Assembly: GCA_041591635.1 (NCBI GenBank)
Contig: JBFHRO010000158.1
Coordinates: 1 to 7,634, forward strand
Reading direction: 5' to 3'
From: JACKOD01 sp041591635
Lineage (GTDB): Bacteria > Pseudomonadota > Gammaproteobacteria > Pseudomonadales > Oleiphilaceae
DNA length: 7,634 nucleotides
In this document: positions 1 to 6,044 of the stretch, piece after piece
Layout: every line of letters starts with the position of its first letter
How positions within the stretch are numbered: the first letter of the stretch is position 1
The notes under the pieces: model-generated
Told to the model about the DNA's origin: nothing
The model's input: the letters and a program-made list of their open reading frames with translations, nothing else
Database searches by the model: none
Position numbers and translations under genes: made by a program

Positions 1-1380
1 CACAGCGATCAGGATGCCGACAGCGAGCAACTGACCGAGGCCCAGTTGCGCCTGGCACGAAGCCTGGGTCTGGGCGAGCAGGACGTTGAGCGCGAGGCTG
101 GTGATCGCCGTCAGATATTACCTGCCAGTGCTGCGACCAGATCACCTGGCGGGGCTGCGGCGGCCGCGTTGGCGCTGTCTGGCAATACAGAGGGTCGCAC
201 CATCACGGCCGGTGCCGGGGAGCGCGACGAACTGGTTGTGCCGCCGCGGGATGAGACGAAGTCAGCGAAAAAATCCGTGGCGAATGAGGAATCCAGTGGT
301 CGGCAGACACGAAGCGAGCGGATGAATCAGCTGGTAGACCTGCTGAAAGCGACGGCCCGCGTTGGTGCGCCTGCTCCGGTTGTTACCGTGGTTGGTGCGG
401 TCCGGTTCCCGGGACGCGTACCACTGGACCCGCAGGCAAACACCGTGGCAGACGTGTTGCGTGCCGTTGGTGGGCGGACCTACACCGCCGAGAAGGGGTT
501 CGTGGAAGTGGTGCGTGCCCCGAGTCGGGCAGAGTCCGACGAGCGTGCCAACCGGATCATCCTGCGTGCCGAGCAAGATTCGATTGACAGTGTCCGCATC
601 TATCCCGGCGATACCGTGGCCGTGCGTGACGTACCGGGTGCGACAGACCAGCGAACCGTGCGGATTCTGGGTGAGGTCATTTATCCCGGTACCTACCAGG
701 TCACGGAGGGGACTTCGCTGCGAGACCTCATCTTGCGTGCCGGAGGGCTGTCGCAAAAAGCCTTCGCCAAAGGGGCTGTTTTCACGCGTGAAGACTTGCG
801 ACGCAAGGAAGAGGAACAGGTTGCCCGACTCAAGGAACGCCTGAAAGGGGACCTGGCTGCGGCGGCCCTGACCAAGGCTGGAACCTCGAATCAGGCGGCA
901 TTGGGAATGCAGGCACTGGGAGATTTGTTCGAGCAATTGACCGAGTACGAAGCGGTCGGCCGGCTGGTGATCAACGTGCGGGAGCAACTGGCACAGAAGA
1001 GCGCTCCCATCAGTCTGGAGGACGGCGACACGCTGATTATTCCGAAGACGCCGGAGGAAGTGACGGTGATCGGTGAGGTGCAGTTCCCCACATCGCACCG
1101 CTGGGAGCCGGGGCTCAGGCGCGATGTTTATCTGGAGCGTTCCGGTGGGTTTACCAGCCTCGCCGACGGGCGACGGACTTTTGTGATTCGTGCAGACGGA
1201 TCCGTGGAGTCTGGACGTGGCTGGTTTGCCAGGGAGCCCGTGCTGGAGCCGGGCGACCTGGTGGTGGTGCCCTTTGATGCCACCCCGATTCAGCCGCTCA
1301 CGGTGTTTGGTGCCGTGACGCAGGTGATCTATCAGCTGGCGCTTTCAATCGCGGCGTTCAACTCCGTTGGGGCTTTCTGA
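1..1380 (+). CDS. Multi-SLBB polysaccharide export protein, 3' part (5' end outside window)
   Basis: The reading frame is open from base 1, so the true start lies upstream; the TTG at 46 is an internal Leu codon, not a credible start. 459 codons are visible. Counted from the first visible codon, there are three SLBB-type (soluble ligand-binding beta-grasp) repeats, each opening with a V-x-G-x-V-x-F/Y-P pattern: about 126-174 (VVGAVRFPG), 219-262 (ILGEVIYPG) and 353-400 (VIGEVQFP). Residues about 263-332, between repeats two and three, are highly charged and probably helical. PGD-type turns precede beta strands (YPGDTVAV, EPGDLVVVP). The last ~28 residues form a mostly hydrophobic helix ending in Phe. 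Family knowledge: Wza/OtnA-like proteins are outer-membrane or periplasmic export components, and large OtnA-like forms carry many SLBB repeats. The missing N-terminus should hold the signal peptide and Poly_export domain. The adjacent wzz supports a role in polymer export. The family call is firm; the exact channel role is inferred. Confidence 0.88.
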   Translation, partial: HSDQDADSEQLTEAQLRLARSLGLGEQDVEREAGDRRQILPASAATRSPGGAAAAALALSGNTEGRTITAGAGERDELVVPPRDETKSAKKSVANEESSGRQTRSERMNQLVDLLKATARVGAPAPVVTVVGAVRFPGRVPLDPQANTVADVLRAVGGRTYTAEKGFVEVVRAPSRAESDERANRIILRAEQDSIDSVRIYPGDTVAVRDVPGATDQRTVRILGEVIYPGTYQVTEGTSLRDLILRAGGLSQKAFAKGAVFTREDLRRKEEEQVARLKERLKGDLAAAALTKAGTSNQAALGMQALGDLFEQLTEYEAVGRLVINVREQLAQKSAPISLEDGDTLIIPKTPEEVTVIGEVQFPTSHRWEPGLRRDVYLERSGGFTSLADGRRTFVIRADGSVESGRGWFAREPVLEPGDLVVVPFDATPIQPLTVFGAVTQVIYQLALSIAAFNSVGAF

Positions 1381-1382
1381 TC

Positions 1383-2276
1383 ATGGAAGCAGGAAAGCAG
1401 CCGTCAGCACCTCAGGGTATGGATATTTTTGACTTGTGGGATGTGCTGTGGGATGGGAAGTGGCTCATCATTTCCAGTGGTGTCATTCTCACCGTGCTCT
1501 CCATCGCCTACGCACTGCTGGCGACACCTGTTTACACGGCGCGTGTGGTGATGGTGCCCGCGGAGTCAACGAGCAGCGCTGGTGGGCTTGGGGCGCTAGC
1601 CAGCCAGTTCGGAGGCCTTGCTTCGCTTGCCGGGATCGACCTTGGAGGTAACGGCGGGAGCACGGATACGGCGATTGAAATGATGAAGTCCTTTGCATTC
1701 ACGGCTTCGTTTGTGGAGGAGCAAGGAATTCGCCAAGTGTTGTTCGCGTCGAAATGGGATGCCGAGGCGGGGGAATGGAAGGGTTCCGGTCGATCCTCCG
1801 TTCCCACGTTGCAAGATGCGGTGCGGATTTTTGATGGGGAGGTTCGTCAAATATCGCGTGACAAAGCATCAGGCGCGACCACCCTGAGTATGTCCTGGAA
1901 AAATCGCGACCTGGCTGCTCAGTGGGCAAACGCCATGGTTGTTAAGCTCAACCGGACAATGCGCGAGCATGATGTGGCGGAGGCGGAGCGCGCGATCCAG
2001 TATTTGGAGCAGCGCATAGCAGAAACCAGCAACGTTGATATGCGCAAAACGCTCTATCGACTGATTGAGACACAAATGCAGACAGTGACATTGGCGAGCG
2101 TGAGGGACGAGTACGTCTTTCGTGTGGTTGACCCCGCCTACGCTCCGGAAATGCGGAGTAAGCCGAAGAGAAGCCTCGTCGTCATATTGGGAGGGATGCT
2201 CGGGGGCACGGTCGGGCTATTGCTGGTTTTTGGTCGGCAGCTTCTGCGCAATTATCGAGCGCGCCCCGCAGCGTAA
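1383..2276 (+). CDS. wzz: Wzz-type chain-length regulator (polysaccharide co-polymerase)
   Basis: Inner-membrane protein that sets the modal length of the polymer made by Wzy. The 297-residue product has the family layout: a short cytoplasmic N-terminus (MDIFDLWDVLWDGKW from residue 13), TM1 at about 28-47, a periplasmic domain, and TM2 at about 264-284 followed by a short basic tail. Just before TM2 is the Pro/basic stretch PEMRSKPKR (255-263), matching the Pro-rich segment usual there. Residues 207-255 (YLEQRIAET ... EYVFRVVDPAYAP) resemble the helical GNVR-type region. A Gly/Ser/Ala-rich stretch at about 63-93 lies early in the periplasmic domain. There is no cytoplasmic kinase domain, so this is not a Wzc/Etk autokinase. 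The start is 2 bases after the upstream stop and has no clear Shine-Dalgarno sequence, which suggests translational coupling; Met13 is an alternative start that would keep both TM segments. Confidence 0.9.
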   Translation: MEAGKQPSAPQGMDIFDLWDVLWDGKWLIISSGVILTVLSIAYALLATPVYTARVVMVPAESTSSAGGLGALASQFGGLASLAGIDLGGNGGSTDTAIEMMKSFAFTASFVEEQGIRQVLFASKWDAEAGEWKGSGRSSVPTLQDAVRIFDGEVRQISRDKASGATTLSMSWKNRDLAAQWANAMVVKLNRTMREHDVAEAERAIQYLEQRIAETSNVDMRKTLYRLIETQMQTVTLASVRDEYVFRVVDPAYAPEMRSKPKRSLVVILGGMLGGTVGLLLVFGRQLLRNYRARPAA

Positions 2277-2338
2277 CGGCCGCTCTGCCGTCAGCTGCTG
2301 CCGTCGTGGTGGCAGGTATCTGAGGAACACCTTCAACT
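2277..2338 (+). other. wzz-wecB intergenic gap with two weak inverted repeats
   Basis: This is the longest gap in the window (62 bases). It holds two short inverted repeats: ACGGC (2276-2280) with GCCGT (2287-2291) around a 6-base loop, and CTGCC (2298-2302) with GGCAG (2311-2315) around an 8-base loop. Neither is followed by a T run, so they do not look like intrinsic terminators. A GAGGA at 2322-2326, 12 bases before the wecB ATG, is a plausible though long-spaced ribosome-binding site. No convincing promoter is visible. Confidence 0.4.
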
Positions 2339-3469
2339 ATGAAATTGTTGACAGTCTTTGGCACACGACCAGAGGCGATCAAGATGGCGCCCGTCGTGCA
2401 CCAACTGGAGCAGGCGGAGAATATTGAGCAGCGGGTTTGCGTTACGGCGCAGCACCGGGAAATGCTGGATCAGGTGCTTGAGTTGTTTGCCATCAAGCCT
2501 GACTACGATCTTAATTTGATGCGGCCCGGCCAGAATCTGACCAGTGTGACCTGCGACATCCTGGAGAGCATGCGGTCCGTTTTCGAGCAATGGCGCCCAG
2601 ATTGGGTTCTGGTCCATGGGGACACGACGACTTCCATGGCCTGCAGTCTGGCCGCATTCTATGCGCAGATTGATGTGGCCCACGTTGAGGCCGGGTTGCG
2701 GACACATGACCTGAGGGCGCCATGGCCAGAGGAGGCCAATCGACAGATCACAGGGCGTCTGGCGGGTATGCATTTCGCTCCCACCGATCAGGCGCGAGCA
2801 AGTCTGGTTGCGGAGGGAGTGCCTGAGGGCAGGATTTGGGTTACCGGTAATACCGTCATTGACGCCTTGCTCGAGGTCAGTGAACGCATCCGCTCAGACA
2901 ATGCTCTGGAGCGGAGTCTGGCTGCGAAGTTCCCGTTTCTCGATCCCCGTAAGAAGCTGGTTCTCGTCACCGGCCATCGAAGGGAGAATTTTGGCGCTGG
3001 CTTTGAAAGCATGTGTGCCGCACTTCGGTCCCTGGCAGAGGACGAGGGCGTTCAGGTTGTCTACCCCGTGCACCTGAACCCCAATGTGCAGGAGCCGGTG
3101 CAAAGGATATTGCGTGGTTCACCCAATGTGCATCTCCTGGAGCCTCAGGACTATTTGCCTTTCGTCTATTTGATGATGCGCAGCCACCTGATTCTCACGG
3201 ACTCCGGAGGGATTCAGGAAGAGGCGCCTTCATTGGGAAAGCCGGTACTGGTGATGCGAGATACGACCGAGCGCCCTGAGGCTGTTCGTGCAGGGACGGT
3301 CAAGCTGGTGGGTACCGGGCAGCAGCAGATTGTCGACAACGCCAGAGCGTTGCTCAACGACGACGTTGCTTATCGCAAAATGGCGTTTGCCCATAACCCT
3401 TATGGTGATGGCCAGGCTGGTCGTCGCATTCGTGAAGTTTTTCAATCCCTGGTGGCACCCTGCTCATGA
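2339..3469 (+). CDS. wecB: UDP-N-acetylglucosamine 2-epimerase (non-hydrolysing)
   Basis: Cytosolic enzyme interconverting UDP-GlcNAc and UDP-ManNAc, the first step toward UDP-ManNAcA. At 376 residues it has the same length as E. coli WecB, and the functionally important positions fall at the same numbers: Arg10 and Lys15 in GTRPEAIKMAPV, Asp95 in LVHGDTTT, Glu117 in HVEAGLRT, Glu131 in PWPEEANR, and His213 in TGHRREN. The C-terminal nucleotide-binding signatures are intact (LTDSGGIQEEAPSLGKPV at 286-303, then RDTTERPEAV), giving the two-Rossmann-lobe GT-B-like fold of the family. One visible difference from the enterobacterial form is the loop at 121-129, RTHDLRAPW where E. coli has RTGDLYSPW. 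No residue argues for the hydrolysing NeuC/GNE type. The stop overlaps wecC by ATGA, and the pairing with wecC confirms the pathway. The ATG start gives the canonical N-terminus and has GAGGA upstream. Confidence 0.97.
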   Translation: MKLLTVFGTRPEAIKMAPVVHQLEQAENIEQRVCVTAQHREMLDQVLELFAIKPDYDLNLMRPGQNLTSVTCDILESMRSVFEQWRPDWVLVHGDTTTSMACSLAAFYAQIDVAHVEAGLRTHDLRAPWPEEANRQITGRLAGMHFAPTDQARASLVAEGVPEGRIWVTGNTVIDALLEVSERIRSDNALERSLAAKFPFLDPRKKLVLVTGHRRENFGAGFESMCAALRSLAEDEGVQVVYPVHLNPNVQEPVQRILRGSPNVHLLEPQDYLPFVYLMMRSHLILTDSGGIQEEAPSLGKPVLVMRDTTERPEAVRAGTVKLVGTGQQQIVDNARALLNDDVAYRKMAFAHNPYGDGQAGRRIREVFQSLVAPCS

Positions 3470-4749
3470 ACGCGCGTTTTGAAACCATCTGTATTCTCGG
3501 TCTTGGCTATATCGGCCTGCCCACGGCGGCTGTTTTTGCCAGCCGAAAACTGAAGGTGATTGGCGTTGATATCAACCAGCATGCGGTTGATACGATCAAT
3601 CGAGGCGAAATCCATATCGTCGAGCCGGATCTGGATATCGTCGTGCAAGCTGCTGTGCAAGCGGGCTATCTTCGCGCGGCAACCGTGCCCGAGCGCGCGG
3701 ATGCCTTTTTGATCACGGTGCCGACACCGTTCAAGGAAGGACCGGGCACGAATCATGAGCCGGACCTCTCGTACATCGAGGCGGCCGTTCAAGCAATTGC
3801 CCCGGTCCTCCAGCCCGGAAATCTGGTTGTTCTGGAGTCAACATCACCCGTTGGCGCAACTGAAAAGGTTGCCGAATGGCTGCAGGAACTGCGCCCGGAT
3901 CTCAGCTTCCCACAGACTGCGTCCGAGCAGGCAGATGTGATGGTGGCGCATTGTCCGGAGCGTGTTCTGCCAGGTCGAATACTGCAGGAGCTGGTGCAGA
4001 ATGACAGGGTGATTGGCGGAATGACGCCGCGTTGCTCCAGGGCCGCACGGGACCTGTACGGCGTGTTCGTGCAGGGGGAGTGTGTCATCACCAATGCGCG
4101 GACGGCGGAAATGTGCAAGCTGACAGAGAACAGCTATCGGGATGTCAATATCGCCTTTGCCAACGAGCTGTCGATCTTATGTGATCGTCTGGACGTCAAC
4201 GTCTGGGAGCTCATTCGTTTGGCAAACCTCCATCCGCGCGTGGATATTCTCCAGCCTGGACCCGGCGTTGGTGGGCATTGCATTGCAGTTGACCCCTGGT
4301 TCATTGTCAGCAGCGCGCCGGAGCATGCGCGGCTTATTCGAACTGGACGTGAGGTGAATGGCTCGAAACCAGACTGGGTTGTAGAAAAGGTATTGCAAAA
4401 GATCGCCGAGCATTGCCCAGATGGCGGACAGGGTGGGAGCGCACCGCGCATTGCCTGCTATGGCCTGGCCTTCAAACCGGATATTGACGACTTGCGTGAA
4501 AGCCCTGCCGTTCAGATTGCGATGCAAATTGCCGAGCGGGGTGTGGGGGAGGTGTGGGCGGTAGAACCGAACATTCAGTCGCTTCCGGCACGTATCGAAC
4601 GGCAGCTCAGTCTGGTTGATCTGGATACCGCGCTGAACGGTGCGGACGTGCATGTCATTCTTGTTGATCATCGCGAGTTTCGCGCTCGGGCAACCGAATT
4701 CCAGTCCAGGACAGTTGTAGACACCCGCGGAATCTGCAACGGGCTTTAG
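3466..4749 (+). CDS. wecC: UDP-N-acetyl-D-mannosamine dehydrogenase
   Basis: Cytosolic NAD-dependent enzyme that oxidises UDP-ManNAc at C6 in two steps to UDP-ManNAcA. The 427-residue product follows the UDP-sugar dehydrogenase layout. The N-terminal Rossmann domain has GLGYIGLPTA (12-21) and the acidic strand end VIGVDIN (31-37), then ESTSPVG (124-130) and CPERVLPG (163-170). The central domain has AEMCKLTENSYRDVNIAFAN (214-233), with the conserved Lys218. The catalytic motif GPGVGGHCIAVDPWF (265-279) places the nucleophile at Cys272. The C-terminal UDP-binding domain carries GLAFKPDIDDLRESPA (333-348). The phrases INRGEIHIVEPDL and GHCIAVDPWFI are typical of the WecC branch rather than UDP-glucose dehydrogenases, and WecB next door supplies the substrate. 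A Gly-rich stretch (CPDGGQGGS, 317-325) sits before the last domain. Its start overlaps the wecB stop by 4 bases (ATGA), indicating coupled translation. Confidence 0.97.
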   Translation: MNARFETICILGLGYIGLPTAAVFASRKLKVIGVDINQHAVDTINRGEIHIVEPDLDIVVQAAVQAGYLRAATVPERADAFLITVPTPFKEGPGTNHEPDLSYIEAAVQAIAPVLQPGNLVVLESTSPVGATEKVAEWLQELRPDLSFPQTASEQADVMVAHCPERVLPGRILQELVQNDRVIGGMTPRCSRAARDLYGVFVQGECVITNARTAEMCKLTENSYRDVNIAFANELSILCDRLDVNVWELIRLANLHPRVDILQPGPGVGGHCIAVDPWFIVSSAPEHARLIRTGREVNGSKPDWVVEKVLQKIAEHCPDGGQGGSAPRIACYGLAFKPDIDDLRESPAVQIAMQIAERGVGEVWAVEPNIQSLPARIERQLSLVDLDTALNGADVHVILVDHREFRARATEFQSRTVVDTRGICNGL

Positions 4750-4775
4750 GCGCGGGTTCCGGTTCGCCTCCGCTC

Positions 4776-6044
4776 ATGATCAAAAAGATCCAGAATCTTT
4801 CGGCATTGGCCGCAATTCAAGGGGCGAACGCATTTCTTCCGCTGCTGGTGTTCCCCTATGTACTTGGTGCGGTGGGGTCAGAGCACTACGCACAGATCGT
4901 GGTCGCCGAGGCGATCGTGATCTTTTTGATGATTATTGTTCTCTACAGCTTTGAGATCGATGGTGTCATCCGGGTGGCAAGTGCCGCTCAATCCGAGTCC
5001 ACAGAATCACTGGCGCTGTTGTTTGGTCGTGTACTGCAAGTTCGCCTGTGGCTGTTTGTGTTTCTGGCACCGGTATTTCTGCTGGCATGCTACCTGTTTC
5101 GCCCCGACCTCCTGTTGCTGGTGGTTGCCTGGATGCTGGTTCCGCTCGGCTGTGTTTTCCAGCCGACATGGTTTTTCCAGGGTTTGCAGGCCAATACGCC
5201 ACTCGCTGTGATTGTTCTGTCCAGCAGGGCCCTCGCAGTGACAGCGGTGTTCTGCGGAGTGAGTGGGCCGGAAGACTATCTGTTGCCGCCGCTCATTATC
5301 GGGATCAGTTACCTGCTTTCCGGTGTGGGCTCAGCGGGGTTTGCCATGTGGCGCTACCAATTGAGATTTCCGCTCTTTGAGCCACGTGTCATCCGGGCTG
5401 AGCTGGCTGGCGGCCGATATATTTTCTTCGGCAATCTGGGGGTTGCCCTGTACCGGGACTCCAATGTGCTGTTGCTGAGCCTTTTCCAGATCCCTGCCGT
5501 CGGAATCGCCGCTTACTCGATGGCGGAAAAAATCGTGAAAGCAATTCAGGCCTGCATCCGTCCATTGAACCAGTTTTTCTTTCCACAGGCTGTGCATATG
5601 CTGCAGGGGAGTGTGTCTCCGAGTCGCCGGGCGCTGAAAGGTTTAGTGAAAATGGCGCTGCCACAAGTAGCAGCATTGTTACTACTGATCGGAGGGCTGG
5701 CCGTGGCGTACTTCTGGTTGGGCCCGCTGATGAACCTGAGCGAACTCCTTGACGGTGCCGCTTACATCGCGATGCTTGTAGGGCTGATGTCGGCAGCTGC
5801 GGTTTTTGGAGTTGGCAATTTCATGGTTGGCAGCGTAGGGCTGAACACTTTGGGGCAGCGGCAATACCTGTTCCGGGCAACCCTGCTTTCTGGTGGCATC
5901 AGTCTCATCGTCACCATTGTTTTGTGCCAGTTTCTGCAGGAGAAAGGGGCCGCCCTCGGCTTCGTTGCCGCAGAGTTCCTGCTCCTCTGTTTGGTGACGT
6001 TCAGGTACCTGTCGTTCGAGGCTGACGAAGGGTCGGCTGGGTGA
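4776..6044 (+). CDS. wzx: Wzx-type lipid-linked repeat-unit flippase
   Basis: Predicted inner-membrane transporter that moves the undecaprenyl-diphosphate-linked repeat unit to the periplasmic face. The 422-residue protein is hydrophobic throughout, with about 12 segments by eye (roughly 12-30, 38-59, 87-108, 112-130, 141-162, 168-190, 215-237, 240-258, 295-315, 328-350, 365-386, 390-410). It carries two recognisable family marks: the N-terminal NLSALAAIQGANAFLPLLVF (7-26), where Wzx proteins open with a QG-x-N-x-x-x-PLL pattern, and QPTWFFQGLQ (129-138), matching the QPxWFFQG signature. Short basic stretches (QLRFP, SRRALK) lie in likely cytoplasmic loops. The ATG is 26 bases after the wecC stop and has no Shine-Dalgarno-like sequence. 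No nearby in-frame alternative start is seen, and the N-terminus fits the family. Substrate specificity cannot be read from the sequence. It overlaps the following polymerase gene by 4 bases. Confidence 0.9.
   Translation: MIKKIQNLSALAAIQGANAFLPLLVFPYVLGAVGSEHYAQIVVAEAIVIFLMIIVLYSFEIDGVIRVASAAQSESTESLALLFGRVLQVRLWLFVFLAPVFLLACYLFRPDLLLLVVAWMLVPLGCVFQPTWFFQGLQANTPLAVIVLSSRALAVTAVFCGVSGPEDYLLPPLIIGISYLLSGVGSAGFAMWRYQLRFPLFEPRVIRAELAGGRYIFFGNLGVALYRDSNVLLLSLFQIPAVGIAAYSMAEKIVKAIQACIRPLNQFFFPQAVHMLQGSVSPSRRALKGLVKMALPQVAALLLLIGGLAVAYFWLGPLMNLSELLDGAAYIAMLVGLMSAAAVFGVGNFMVGSVGLNTLGQRQYLFRATLLSGGISLIVTIVLCQFLQEKGAALGFVAAEFLLLCLVTFRYLSFEADEGSAG

Noticed and set aside
46..48. TTG at 46 as the start of the SLBB protein
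   Set aside because: The frame is open from base 1 with plausible protein sequence before it, there is no ribosome-binding site or secretion signal, and the family has a long N-terminal export domain missing here.
262..1098. Long minus-strand open frame of 278 codons opposite the SLBB gene
   Set aside because: Its translation shows no recognisable domain, and the + strand frame has clear SLBB repeats over the same bases. Long antisense frames are expected in G+C-rich coding DNA.
2276..2315. Possible intrinsic terminator between wzz and wecB
   Set aside because: The stems are only five base pairs each and no T run follows either one.
2348..2353. TTGACA, a perfect -35-like hexamer just after the wecB start
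   Set aside because: No acceptable -10 hexamer lies 16-18 bases downstream, and the site is within the conserved N-terminal codons of wecB.
4557..4564. Exact GGCGGTAG octamer, the core of the ops/RfaH pause element found ahead of many polysaccharide operons
   Set aside because: It lies inside wecC, where it encodes part of VWAVEPN, a conserved coding stretch. The bases after it do not continue the ops consensus, and no leader or promoter is there. Chance match.
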